Shown here in pieces: positions 11,567 through 20,894 of a stretch of 22,447 nucleotides of DNA. The notes beneath the pieces were generated by a model. The model did no database searches. It saw only the letters and a program-made list of their open reading frames with translations, and was not told the DNA's origin. The stretch spans positions 1 to 22,447 of IMG/VR virus record IMGVR_UViG_3300000115_000224. The stretch is one strand, 5' to 3'. A program made the translations under genes and the position numbers. Source of the stretch: a virus. Numbering within the stretch: position 1 is the first letter of the stretch; each line of letters starts with the position of its first letter.

Positions 11567-13097
11567 GTCGGAATTAATTTTTGGTCCGCCAGGAACGGGT
11601 AAAACATACACTTTAATCAAAGAGGTGGAGACAGCCCTTGCAAGGGGCGTTGCTCCTGACCGCATAGGTTATGTGTCTTTTACCAAGAAGGCCATCCAAG
11701 AGGCCATAGAACGAGCCTGTGGGCAATTTGGCATCGACCAGAAGCAGTTGCCATGGTTTCGCACACTGCACTCATGGGGGTTTAATGGCATAGGCGCGAG
11801 TTCTACCGACATGATGTCCTCGGAAGATTGGGGCGTTTTGGGCCGTGAGGTAGGAATGAAATTTTCAGGAGCTTCAAGGGTCAACCCCGATGAAGGGTTG
11901 TTGTTAGCGCCGGAGAGCGAGTTCGAAGCAGGAGACACGTATCTGCGTATGATTGACCGTGCGCGGTATCGAATGGTGTCTATTGAGCAAGAGTTTAATG
12001 AAGCAGAAGATTGGAGCAAAGACTTTAACATCCTGCGCAGGGTGCAAAAAGAGTATGCGCTGTATAAATCTAAGTTAAATAAAATCGATTTCGTGGATCA
12101 GATCGAACTATACATAGACTGCGGTATGCCACCGTATCTTGAAATGTTGATTATTGACGAGGCACAAGACCTAACCCCGTTGCAATGGGCGATGATAACG
12201 AAGATCTCAAAGAATGCCGAGCGTGTACTTATTGCAGGAGATGACGATCAAGCGATCCATAGGTGGACAGGTGTGGACATACGGAAGTTTCTTGAATCAT
12301 CAGACAATATCCGCGTTCTTTCGCAAAGCTATCGAATGCCAGAAAAGGTACACCTTCTGTCACAAAGGATTGTAAAGCGGATTAGTTTACGCAAAGAAAA
12401 GTTGTTCCATCCAACGGATGATGAGGGCCGTGTAGACTGGCATTACAGCGCAGACGACTTGGATTTGGACAATGGTTCATGGACCTTAATGGCTAGAACA
12501 AATAAATACATTCGTCGTTGGGGCGATACGCTGCGGGACCAAGGGTATTTGTACTCTTACAAGGGGCATAGCAGCGTAAATCAAAAGTCTGCCAATGCTA
12601 TGAACACATGGCGCAAGCTGCAAGCGGGTGAAGGTGTTGAACTTGGATTGATCCGTGACTTTTACAAACATGTGCGCAAGCGCGGGGATTTGGCTGTCGT
12701 AAAACATGGGGCCGCAGGGCTTTTAGATGCAGCCGCACCGGATGCGTTTTTGACATGGGATGATTTAGCTATGCAGTTTGGTATGGTCGCAGATAAAGAG
12801 CGCGATGCGTTTGAAGTTGCGAGATTCGGGGATGACGAGCGGATGTACATAGAGTCCCTTATTCGTCGGGGTGAGGATGTGACTTCGACACCTCGGATTA
12901 AACTTTCTACGTTTCACAGCATGAAGGGAGGAGAGGACGATAACTGCGCAGTGTTTTCAAAGGTGCCTCCGATCTGTGACATCAGAACAACAAAGACCCC
13001 AGACGATGAGCACCGTTGTATGTACGTGGGGATCACACGATCAAAGCACAGCTTACACATTATCGATCCTCCAGGGAGAAACAAATATGAGTTCTAA
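11556..13097 (+). CDS. UvrD/PcrA-like SF1 DNA helicase
   Basis: Motifs appear in order: Walker A GPPGTGKT (10-17), Ia SFTKKA (about 41-46), motif II DEAQD (201-205), motif III AGDDDQAIHRW (227-237), motif IV QSYRMP (257-262), motif V STFHSMKGGE (451-460) and motif VI HRCMYVGITRS (486-496). It belongs to the 3'-5' UvrD/PcrA group. At 513 residues it is shorter than bacterial UvrD (about 720), with reduced 1B and 2B insertions. As the only helicase in the replication operon it could serve at the fork. AGGGGGT eight bases upstream supports the start. The segment HGAAGL (384-389) is encoded by a copy of the GC-rich dispersed repeat. Confidence 0.9.
   Translation: MIPKSELIFGPPGTGKTYTLIKEVETALARGVAPDRIGYVSFTKKAIQEAIERACGQFGIDQKQLPWFRTLHSWGFNGIGASSTDMMSSEDWGVLGREVGMKFSGASRVNPDEGLLLAPESEFEAGDTYLRMIDRARYRMVSIEQEFNEAEDWSKDFNILRRVQKEYALYKSKLNKIDFVDQIELYIDCGMPPYLEMLIIDEAQDLTPLQWAMITKISKNAERVLIAGDDDQAIHRWTGVDIRKFLESSDNIRVLSQSYRMPEKVHLLSQRIVKRISLRKEKLFHPTDDEGRVDWHYSADDLDLDNGSWTLMARTNKYIRRWGDTLRDQGYLYSYKGHSSVNQKSANAMNTWRKLQAGEGVELGLIRDFYKHVRKRGDLAVVKHGAAGLLDAAAPDAFLTWDDLAMQFGMVADKERDAFEVARFGDDERMYIESLIRRGEDVTSTPRIKLSTFHSMKGGEDDNCAVFSKVPPICDIRTTKTPDDEHRCMYVGITRSKHSLHIIDPPGRNKYEF
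12707..12720. repeat. Third copy of the TGGGGCCGCAGGGC element, inside the helicase gene
   Basis: TGGGGCCGCAGGGC here is identical to the cores at 947-960 and 992-1005. The match to the first copy extends through the following TT. It is in-frame coding DNA for part of HGAAGL in the helicase, at a place between conserved motifs. Three exact 14-base matches in 22 kb are far more than chance would give. Confidence 0.6.
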
Positions 13098-13257
13098 GTG
13101 GGATTACTACTGGAGTGTTAGAGATGACGCTTTGTATATTTGGGAAAAGGGCGGTGTTTTAATAGCCAAAATCGACCCAGAACATTTTACTGCAATAATC
13201 GCAGAGTTGGCGGAGCACCTTAAATGGCAAGAAACAAGTCAGACAAAAAAACAATAG
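13087..13257 (+). CDS. Small hypothetical protein (56 aa) between helicase and polymerase
   Basis: The open frame extends upstream to 12976, but the ATG at 13087 is chosen. GGGAG lies about eight bases upstream and the start overlaps the helicase stop. The product starts MSSKWDYYWSVRDDALYIWE and continues with a KGGVLIAKIDPEHF strand and a helix. It looks like a small alpha-beta domain. The family is unknown to me. It overlaps the polymerase start by 34 bases, so expression is probably coupled. Confidence 0.6.
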   Translation: MSSKWDYYWSVRDDALYIWEKGGVLIAKIDPEHFTAIIAELAEHLKWQETSQTKKQ

Positions 13258-15149
13258 CGTTTTTAGAACGAATGGAGATGGACAACCCAGAGCCGGATTG
13301 GAATTGCCCTCCAGAATACCCTGACCTATCGAAGTATAAAACTATTGCGATAGACTTGGAAACTCGTGATCCGAACCTCACAACCATGGGACCAGGATGG
13401 CCTCGTAACGATGGTTACATTGTCGGAATTGCTGTGGCTGGTGGGGATCAATCTTGGTACTTTCCAATCCGTCACCAACACGGGCAAAACATGGACCCCA
13501 AGTTTACGCTCAAGTGGTTCAAGAAACAGATGGCAACGCCACACATAGACAAACTTTTTCACAACGCGACATACGATGTTGGTTGGTTGTTGGCAGAAGG
13601 AATTGAGGTCCAAGGACGGATCCTCGATACGATGGTTGCCGCGCCTTTAGTGGACGAAAATAGGTTTTCTTACAGCTTAAATCTTTTGGGTTTCGATTAC
13701 GTGGGGCAACGAAAAAGCGAAAAGCTTTTACGCGCCGCCGCAAAAGACTGGGGCGTTGATGCAAAAGGTGAAATGTGGCGGCTTCCTGCTAAGTATGTAG
13801 GGGATTACGCAGAGCAAGACGCCTCTCTGACATTACGGTTGTGGGACCGCATGAGGAGTGAGATCAACGGGCAGGACCTACATCACATTTTCGCACTAGA
13901 AACTAGCCTCATTCCACTTATGATTAAGATGCGGTTTAACGGTGTGCGTGTAAACTTGGACAAAGCAGATCGTGTTAAGAAAGAACTAAAGATCAAGGTT
14001 CAAAACCTGAAAGCCGATATCAAACACCGTACAGGTGTGGACCTAGAACCATGGGCCAGTGCGTCTGTTGCAAAGGTTTTTGAGGCACTAAACCTCAAAT
14101 ACCCTATGACGGATTCTGAAAAGCCAGTGCCGTCGTTCACAAAGAGTTATCTCAAGGCTCACCCGCATGAGGTGGCGCAGATGATTGTGAAGCTAAGAGA
14201 ATTTGACAAAGCAAGTGGGACATTTGTAGAGTCAATTCTCAAGCACGAACATAAGGGTCGTATCCATTGCGAGTTTCATCAGCTTCGCTCTGACGATGGC
14301 GGAACGGTAACGGGGCGGTTCTCGTCTTCAAACCCAAACCTTCAGCAAATTCCTGCGCGTGACCCAGATATTAAGAAGTTAATTCGTGGGTTGTTTATGC
14401 CAGAAGAGGGAACCAAGTGGGGATCGTTTGATTATTCGAGCCAAGAACCAAGGCTCTTGGTGCATTTTGCTGCGTCCATGCCAGACTCCATGCGGCATCC
14501 AATGGTTGATACGATTGTGGACGAGTATCACAAGGGGGATGTGGATCTACACCAAATGGTAGCAGACATTGCAGGGATTAATCGCAAGGAGGCAAAGGTT
14601 GTTAACCTTGGGATTATGTATGGCATGGGCAAAGGCAAACTGGCAGCGCAGCTTGGTATCTCTGAAAACGAGGCCAGTATGTTATTGTCAACGCACCAAG
14701 AAAAGGTTCCGTTTGTTAGACAGCTTGCTAAAATTGCTTCGAACAGAGCCGAGGAGTACGGACAGATACGAACATTGCTTGGACGCTTGTGTCGTTTTGA
14801 TAAGTGGGAGCCTAAAGGGTTTGGGTTTAAGGAAGCTCTGTCGTTGGAAAAAGCGCAGGAAAAGTATGGCGACGTAGGCAGCTTGAAAAGATCGTTTACT
14901 TACAAAGCGTTAAACAAATTAATTCAAGGATCAGCAGCCGACCAAACAAAAAAGGCAATGGCAGATTGCTGTTCTGAGGGCTTGACCCCTTTGTTGACGG
15001 TGCATGATGAGTTATGCTTTTCTGTAGAGGGCGACGACCAAGCGAGACGCATTAAAGAGATAATGGAAAACGGGTTGTCCGATATATTGAAAGTTCCCTC
15101 TAAGGTAGATGATGAGTATGCTGACGATTGGGGAGGTATTGAAGGATGA
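13224..15149 (+). CDS. polA: Family A DNA polymerase with 3'-5' exonuclease
   Basis: The 641-residue enzyme replicates the phage genome. The exonuclease domain has ExoI IDLET (Asp44, Glu46), ExoII NATYD (Asn114, Asp118) and ExoIII YAEQD (Tyr195, Asp199), so proofreading looks intact. The polymerase domain has motif A DYSSQEPR (403-410), motif B RKEAKVVNLGIMYG (454-467) and motif C HDE (594-596). There is no 5' nuclease domain, as usual for phage PolA. The residue matching E. coli Phe762 is Leu462. GGAG nine bases before the ATG supports the start. It overlaps genes on both sides. Confidence 0.95.
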   Translation: MARNKSDKKTIAFLERMEMDNPEPDWNCPPEYPDLSKYKTIAIDLETRDPNLTTMGPGWPRNDGYIVGIAVAGGDQSWYFPIRHQHGQNMDPKFTLKWFKKQMATPHIDKLFHNATYDVGWLLAEGIEVQGRILDTMVAAPLVDENRFSYSLNLLGFDYVGQRKSEKLLRAAAKDWGVDAKGEMWRLPAKYVGDYAEQDASLTLRLWDRMRSEINGQDLHHIFALETSLIPLMIKMRFNGVRVNLDKADRVKKELKIKVQNLKADIKHRTGVDLEPWASASVAKVFEALNLKYPMTDSEKPVPSFTKSYLKAHPHEVAQMIVKLREFDKASGTFVESILKHEHKGRIHCEFHQLRSDDGGTVTGRFSSSNPNLQQIPARDPDIKKLIRGLFMPEEGTKWGSFDYSSQEPRLLVHFAASMPDSMRHPMVDTIVDEYHKGDVDLHQMVADIAGINRKEAKVVNLGIMYGMGKGKLAAQLGISENEASMLLSTHQEKVPFVRQLAKIASNRAEEYGQIRTLLGRLCRFDKWEPKGFGFKEALSLEKAQEKYGDVGSLKRSFTYKALNKLIQGSAADQTKKAMADCCSEGLTPLLTVHDELCFSVEGDDQARRIKEIMENGLSDILKVPSKVDDEYADDWGGIEG

Positions 15150-15337
15150 AAACTCTTGGTTTCCGTGAGATGCACAAAAGTCAAGTGATCGAACTTCTGG
15201 AGTTTATTAGCTGTTCACTGAATGCCGCTGCAATGGCGGATCCCGAAGTATACGAGGAGATGAACGAGAAAGCCCAAGATTTAGTAGAGATCTTTGGAGG
15301 GCTTCAAATTGTTACCCAGACCTCCCTAGAGATTTAG
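15146..15337 (+). CDS. Small helical hypothetical protein (63 aa) after the polymerase
   Basis: The ATG overlaps the polymerase stop as ATGA, with GGAGG about ten bases upstream. The product starts MKTLGFREMHKSQVIELLEF and is almost entirely helical (LNAAAMADPEVYEEMNEKAQ, DLVEIFGGLQ). No family is recognised. It is the last gene of the replication operon, and its end overlaps the end of the leftward 1469-residue gene by 26 bases. Confidence 0.6.
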   Translation: MKTLGFREMHKSQVIELLEFISCSLNAAAMADPEVYEEMNEKAQDLVEIFGGLQIVTQTSLEI

Positions 15338-18300
15338 CCAAAGCCTGTGTTGCCGGATCATTGCCAAGGATTGTGGGGTCCACTTGGGCCGTTGCCGTTT
15401 GAATCGGCTGTGGCATAGGTGGAGTCAACATTCCCTGCTGTTGGGGGATTAAGTCGTCGAAGTTCAACGCCGGAGGTTGTTGTTGTGGGATCAAGTCGTC
15501 GAAGTTCATTGCCGGAGGCGCGGCACGAGGTGCGGGTTCCGGCGAAGCAACGGACAGAGGCTGTCGTTTACGGTCTCTGGAGCGTTGATTGAACGGAGAA
15601 AAGTCAGACATATCTGTTAAAAACGTCCGGCCTTCAGCTTTACGCATTCTTATCAAATCTTTCCACAATTCTTGACTTGCATCAGTGGGCCAAAACTCTC
15701 CGTTCATAATAGCGTTGGCTTCGGCATTACCTAATCGTGCTCCTTGAACCAAGTTCTGTCTGATAATTGTGTTCTGACGAGATTTACTTAGACCAGGCAT
15801 CAACTTCCGAGCGGCCTCTATGTCTTGGTACAATTTGCTTTGCTCACGATACAAGTTATCAAGATAAGTATCCCAAGAACGAACCATATCAGATTGTGTA
15901 AGGTTCGCCCGTTTCATGTCTCGTTGAGCAGCACTTTTTGCCTCTGTGCGGCGAGGGGTATATGCCTTCCCTGCAAAAGCAAAATCGTTGCGGATGTCTA
16001 GGGTCATGGGTGTAAACCCTGTTACCAAACGAGCGCCTTCTTTAAAAATGTTATACTCTTCACCACGGTTTCCTGGGGATCCAGTAATCGAGCGTAATAC
16101 TCGACCCTGATTGAACATTTCTCTTGGTACTGTAACAGAAAGTGGGCGATCAACTTCCGCAATTAGTTTAGCGTATTCAGGAATCACACCATTCATTATG
16201 TGCCCAAGAGACTTATCAATCTTGTCACCCAAAGAATCTGTGCGGTTGTAAATCGGAATACCATCTTGGTTTCGGCCCCCGCGTCCAAAGACAGACGCGA
16301 CAGGAACCCCCGAAGACGGTAATACATCTGCTAGTCTTTCATAAATTAAAGATTCTTCCCCAAACGGCTCTGCAAACATCCGTAAACCTGTGAATGCCGC
16401 TGCGCCTATGCGTTCTACTTGGTTCTTGTCGAGCTTTCCTTGTCTACCATACACTTCTAATGCTGCACGAACAGGATCAAGGACAAAGGCGTAAGGGCTA
16501 ACGTAGCTAAGATCAATGTAATCCAGCTTTCCTTTCTGGTCGTTGTTCAAAATTACCAGTTGATGCCCTGCCATATACGTTGGCAAACGAGATTTTAAGG
16601 CGTCATATTGCTCTTCAGTAGTTCCGGTTGCATACATCGAGGCTTTAACAGCCTGCGAGGGGCCGATAGATGCGACAGTCGCATAGGACATGAGACGTTG
16701 AGCACCCGCACCACGGATTTGTTTCTCAAAAATAGAAGCAGCTTCCTCTCCGATCTCTGCTCTGGTGTCCGCAGGAATTGTGAAAGACATTTCTTTCAGC
16801 CCACGGTCCAAGATGTTTGCTGAGTTACGAATATTTTCTGAAGCAAAAGAAGTAAAATTACCAATTAGAGGAACAATGTCCAAAGCACGGACAGCCTTAC
16901 CAATCCGTGTGTAGATAGGCATGGTGTCTTTAACTATATCTGCTGCCATAACTTCATGCGGTAAAAGGTCTGAACCCTTGTCAAACTCTGTCACCGCGCT
17001 CTTATAACGCTTGGCAAGTCCTCCTTGAATCAATGCTTCATAAACTCGAAAATCGTCAGGATTAAGTCCTGACGCTTCAAACGCATTTAAAATTTTCTTT
17101 TCTTCTCCCAACAAAGCAAGAGCTTTAAAGAAAGTGTCCGATTCACCATAGACTTTTTCAAACGTCTGCATGAAAGGGATCTTGTCTGTCCATACATCAA
17201 CTGTTTTGGCGACTTTCATTGCGCTACCAGTAAGGTCTTCTCCTGCTCTTGCAAAATCCTTCAGGGATCGAACAACCAAGTTGGTATCTTCAACGCCGGA
17301 CAAAGAAATCTTTTTTGCCATACGTGTAAGTCCAGCCTCTTCCATGTCCGCAAGGCTAGAAGTTAAAACCTTAAACACATCGCTAAAGTCAGTGTCCCTT
17401 CCTATATTTGCGTTGCCACCAAGCATCGCAAGGTTGCCTGCAACATTTCGAACTTGCGCCCCAGGATTTGGTACGATTGTCATTTTTTGAGACAAAGACC
17501 GTAGCTGAGATAACACACCCGCTGCTTCACCCAAAAAGGTATTGCTGCCAAATCGTAACGGAGCAGTGATTGCCCCGTAGGTTTCAGGGGAAACCAACCG
17601 ACCTGTTAACTCTCCGTAAGATCCACCAAAAACATGCTGAATATCACGGCTTTCACCTAACTGGCGATACCCCTTTTTGTTGATTAAGTCATCGCGGAAT
17701 TGCTTAATAACTTGTTCAGCGGGATCGACATATACTACATTCCCCGCTTGATCAACGACTTCGGCTTTAAGTCCTTGATCTCTTGCGATTGTTCTGAACG
17801 GCTGCTTGGCGAGATCATACTGCTCTGGAGTCATCCGCATTGCGTCGGGTAAATCAATAATTGCTGGACGACCACCTTGGTTAAGCATCTTCATGCCTTC
17901 GACCGCATCGACGGCTAGACCCTGATCAAGCATGGCTCGATACATATCAGCCGCTGCATTGGCCTGTGCCACATCAGAAATAGTCTTTTTGTAGACTTCC
18001 CTAGTATTTGTTATTTCGCCTTTTAGCTTTCTTAGATTGGGACTTTTATCTAGCAAAGGTTCCCTAGCAATGAACAAATCATCAAAAGAAGTAAGCACGG
18101 GGCGATCAGTGGCAACAAGTCCTGTTTTGCCGCCTTTTGCTGCTCTAGTAACCTCTTTAATCTTATCTTTTAAAACTACATCAGGAGGTGTCCCTGTTAT
18201 TGTATAAAGGCCAAGTGTGTCTAACACACGCTCTTTGGCTAATGCACGAGTGTTGTCGTCAACAACCTGACCAGACGGAACAACAATCCTCGCAACTTCC

Positions 18301-19721
18301 TCGACAGCATCGTCAAACTCCTTAGACGAAAGATCTAATCCTTTGTAAAAATTAATAGGATTAATATACTGATCAAACTGACGACGTAAATGTATACCCT
18401 GGTTGTTTTGGTTTTGAAGCATTTCTTCCAAGGCTTCGGCGGCTCTTTTTTTCGCAGGAGTATCTACTGGAAGTAGTTCACCAGTCTTTTTATCTGTTCC
18501 AATGACGGTCTCAAGGTTTCGAATTGTTTGTTCATTAAGACCTACACTAACATTGATCATAGAATCCGCTGCTTGGATCATTTCTTTTGAAGCAAAACTC
18601 TCTAAAGGCTTTCGATTTCCCAATAGAAAAGAGTTCAAAGCGGATTCAACTCTTTGCGCGTCCACAGGCGTTTTGTCTTTAAGTTTGGAACTCTTTAAGA
18701 ACTTCATAGAGGCTTTGTCCCAATCTAGCGAGGCTGCCACACCACGACGTTTAAACATATCTCTGGTAGCCAAACCATCTTGAACAGTTTCATACACACG
18801 CGGGTCGGCTCCAGCGCCTGCGGTGAAATACTTTACGAAAAGGTCTTTTGCTCCTTTTGCTCCTGCGTTTACCGCACCTAAACCAATAGCATCGAAACCT
18901 TGGGACATTCCTTCTGCCACTTTACTCGGCGCTTGACGCACTGCTCCAGCAACCCTTGCGCCTGTTTCCGTGCCTCCGATGCCTCGTGCAATCATTCCAG
19001 CCCCTCTAAGAGCCGTGTCCACAGCGCCACTGACAAACATATCTTCGACGCCTACACGAAGTTTGTTGCTAAACCTACGACTCGCTTCAGAGCGCCCTCT
19101 TAAACCCGTGTCCGCTTCTGTCTTCAGAGCGTCAGGAAAAACCTTAAAGTTATCGGACAGAGTGGCCTGCCCGTCACTAGCCACTGCTGCACTGTATCCA
19201 AGGGCACCTACTGCAGTGCTGCCAATCATGCCTGGGGTAGAACCCACTAAAGACTGCCCAAGTTTTGAGGACCCAAAATCGATAGCCGAGCTACCAAATT
19301 TTCCACGCCCTGCTTTCGACAGTTGTTGCCCAGTTTTAGCTGCTTTCGCCGCCTGCCCCGCACGACCAAGCCATCCTGCCACTGGGACAAAACCAACGCC
19401 AAAGGCCACAAGGTCCTCCGTCACTTCTCCTGCGGTCCCTAACTCTGGTTTAACGTACTCAAAGGCTTTCGTAACCGCCCTAGAGGTATTTGTATCTAGG
19501 GCCGCATCAACGCCTATAGCAGCAAGTTCCACGATTCCTTGTGGGACGGACACAACACCAGAGTAAATACCTTTGCCAATGTCTTCCGCTACATCCGGCA
19601 CAAGACCTTGATCACCGGACAAATAAGAGCCTTTTTCTTCAGGGATAAGGTCATCGAATGAAATTGTTGGCGACTCATTATCGTTCTTGGGAATCAAGTC
19701 ATCGAAGGATATATCCGCCAT
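15312..19721 (-). CDS. Giant virion-associated protein, probable internal/ejection protein (1469 aa)
   Basis: This is the largest gene in the window. It encodes a mostly helical protein with hydrophobic stretches near residues 50-80 and 104-118 (VAFGVGFVPVAGWLG). Its size, position and composition fit internal core or ejection proteins of short-tailed phages, which enter the host with the DNA. No lysozyme, transglycosylase or protease motif is evident. FDDLIP occurs four times, at residues 6-11 and 22-27 and again at 1407-1412 and 1421-1426, with proline/glutamine-rich sequence around the C-terminal pair. GGAG seven bases before the ATG supports the start, which overlaps the upstream stop. 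Structural assignment is by context. Confidence 0.7.
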   Translation of the reverse strand: MADISFDDLIPKNDNESPTISFDDLIPEEKGSYLSGDQGLVPDVAEDIGKGIYSGVVSVPQGIVELAAIGVDAALDTNTSRAVTKAFEYVKPELGTAGEVTEDLVAFGVGFVPVAGWLGRAGQAAKAAKTGQQLSKAGRGKFGSSAIDFGSSKLGQSLVGSTPGMIGSTAVGALGYSAAVASDGQATLSDNFKVFPDALKTEADTGLRGRSEASRRFSNKLRVGVEDMFVSGAVDTALRGAGMIARGIGGTETGARVAGAVRQAPSKVAEGMSQGFDAIGLGAVNAGAKGAKDLFVKYFTAGAGADPRVYETVQDGLATRDMFKRRGVAASLDWDKASMKFLKSSKLKDKTPVDAQRVESALNSFLLGNRKPLESFASKEMIQAADSMINVSVGLNEQTIRNLETVIGTDKKTGELLPVDTPAKKRAAEALEEMLQNQNNQGIHLRRQFDQYINPINFYKGLDLSSKEFDDAVEEVARIVVPSGQVVDDNTRALAKERVLDTLGLYTITGTPPDVVLKDKIKEVTRAAKGGKTGLVATDRPVLTSFDDLFIAREPLLDKSPNLRKLKGEITNTREVYKKTISDVAQANAAADMYRAMLDQGLAVDAVEGMKMLNQGGRPAIIDLPDAMRMTPEQYDLAKQPFRTIARDQGLKAEVVDQAGNVVYVDPAEQVIKQFRDDLINKKGYRQLGESRDIQHVFGGSYGELTGRLVSPETYGAITAPLRFGSNTFLGEAAGVLSQLRSLSQKMTIVPNPGAQVRNVAGNLAMLGGNANIGRDTDFSDVFKVLTSSLADMEEAGLTRMAKKISLSGVEDTNLVVRSLKDFARAGEDLTGSAMKVAKTVDVWTDKIPFMQTFEKVYGESDTFFKALALLGEEKKILNAFEASGLNPDDFRVYEALIQGGLAKRYKSAVTEFDKGSDLLPHEVMAADIVKDTMPIYTRIGKAVRALDIVPLIGNFTSFASENIRNSANILDRGLKEMSFTIPADTRAEIGEEAASIFEKQIRGAGAQRLMSYATVASIGPSQAVKASMYATGTTEEQYDALKSRLPTYMAGHQLVILNNDQKGKLDYIDLSYVSPYAFVLDPVRAALEVYGRQGKLDKNQVERIGAAAFTGLRMFAEPFGEESLIYERLADVLPSSGVPVASVFGRGGRNQDGIPIYNRTDSLGDKIDKSLGHIMNGVIPEYAKLIAEVDRPLSVTVPREMFNQGRVLRSITGSPGNRGEEYNIFKEGARLVTGFTPMTLDIRNDFAFAGKAYTPRRTEAKSAAQRDMKRANLTQSDMVRSWDTYLDNLYREQSKLYQDIEAARKLMPGLSKSRQNTIIRQNLVQGARLGNAEANAIMNGEFWPTDASQELWKDLIRMRKAEGRTFLTDMSDFSPFNQRSRDRKRQPLSVASPEPAPRAAPPAMNFDDLIPQQQPPALNFDDLIPQQQGMLTPPMPQPIQTATAQVDPTILGNDPATQALAKSLGRSG

Positions 19722-20884
19722 TACAAGTCTCCTGGGTCAACCCCTGCTGCTACCAGCCTGTCAACAACATCTTTTCTGGGGGCACCAAGTCTAATGGCAC
19801 GACGTGCTTTTTCTATCGGGGTCATCGGTGTAGAACCACTTGCCCCGCCGCCACCAAGAGGGGCGCTTTGCAAATAAACTAGGATGCGATCTCCTGAACC
19901 TGGAATATCTTGGTTAAAAGCCTCCGCAACGACCGCAGGGTCCTCACCCTTTTTCACGCGATCAGCAAACATATCCATTAGTTCTTTGTCCGCACCAGAC
20001 AGTTTAGATGTCGTAGATTTAGACCTTGCACGAATATTGGCCTCCGCAAGTGCAGCTTCCTGTGCCGCACGACGTGTTTCTGTTTCACGGGACACGGCCA
20101 AGCCTTCAACTGCCGCTTGTGCAATACGAGAACCTGCTGTTGGGCGTAGCTCTTGACCTGTGTTTGGATTAACGTAGTTACCTGCAATTGCACCCGCAAG
20201 TTTCGCACCAAAGATGGCCTTGTTTAGTTGATCGATTTCAGCTTCTGCTGGAACACGCTGTATGCCTACCACTGCCGCCGCTTTGCGAAGGTCGCTTTTT
20301 GTGTTCCCTGTTCGGTCTTTTTTAGGAACTGTTTCCGCAATAAATTCCTGTGCCGACGCCCCAGGGTTATTCGTCAACTCGTCCCTCGCCTTTTTAATTC
20401 CGGCTCTTGCGCCTTTAGGCAAACCAAGTTCTTCGGGGTTCTCAGTCGTAATCGCCGTCGAACCAAATTCAAACGCTTTGCCAAAGGGCATCGCTAAAGC
20501 GTTCTCCATGTATTTTGAAATCTGATCCGTTTGTATTTTAGGCATGCCGCCTTCGTTAAACTTTGCTACCCCAGGTTTCTGAGCCATGGGCCGAGGAGCA
20601 GGAGCCTTGGGACTAGAACCTTGAGGAATACCTGAGATGTTGGGAATGGGCTGCGACGGAGGTAGCATCTGCGGAGCGGGGGATGACGCAGGAGCCATCA
20701 TGGGTTGATTTGTTGCAGGCATAACAACGGGACGCCGCATTGCAGCTTGCATTAGTTCTGGTGACGAGGCCATAATCCCACCCATTTGTGGGGCCATGGG
20801 CGCTACGCCACCCATATCACGAAGTTTATTTCGTGCCTCTTGGGATTTATTTGTAAAGAGCTTACGGTTGTACACGCCATTCAT
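19721..20884 (-). CDS. Virion structural protein, GGIMASSPELMQA type (387 aa)
   Basis: The N-terminus (MNGVYNRKLFTNKSQEARNK) is followed by a proline/methionine-rich low-complexity stretch to about residue 105, including GGIMASSPELMQAAM. From memory this pairing is common in structural proteins of marine phages. The rest is helical and alanine-rich with no enzyme motif. It probably belongs to the internal or tail-associated complex with its neighbours. The ribosome site is weak (AGATAAAC before the ATG). Its stop overlaps the start of the 1469-residue gene by one base. Confidence 0.65.
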   Translation of the reverse strand: MNGVYNRKLFTNKSQEARNKLRDMGGVAPMAPQMGGIMASSPELMQAAMRRPVVMPATNQPMMAPASSPAPQMLPPSQPIPNISGIPQGSSPKAPAPRPMAQKPGVAKFNEGGMPKIQTDQISKYMENALAMPFGKAFEFGSTAITTENPEELGLPKGARAGIKKARDELTNNPGASAQEFIAETVPKKDRTGNTKSDLRKAAAVVGIQRVPAEAEIDQLNKAIFGAKLAGAIAGNYVNPNTGQELRPTAGSRIAQAAVEGLAVSRETETRRAAQEAALAEANIRARSKSTTSKLSGADKELMDMFADRVKKGEDPAVVAEAFNQDIPGSGDRILVYLQSAPLGGGGASGSTPMTPIEKARRAIRLGAPRKDVVDRLVAAGVDPGDL

Positions 20885-20894
20885 GTTTATCTAC

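Noticed and set aside
18970-19566. Long rightward frames opposite the 1469-residue gene
   Set aside because: They are antisense shadows of an alanine-rich coding region with no ribosome sites and no family resemblance.
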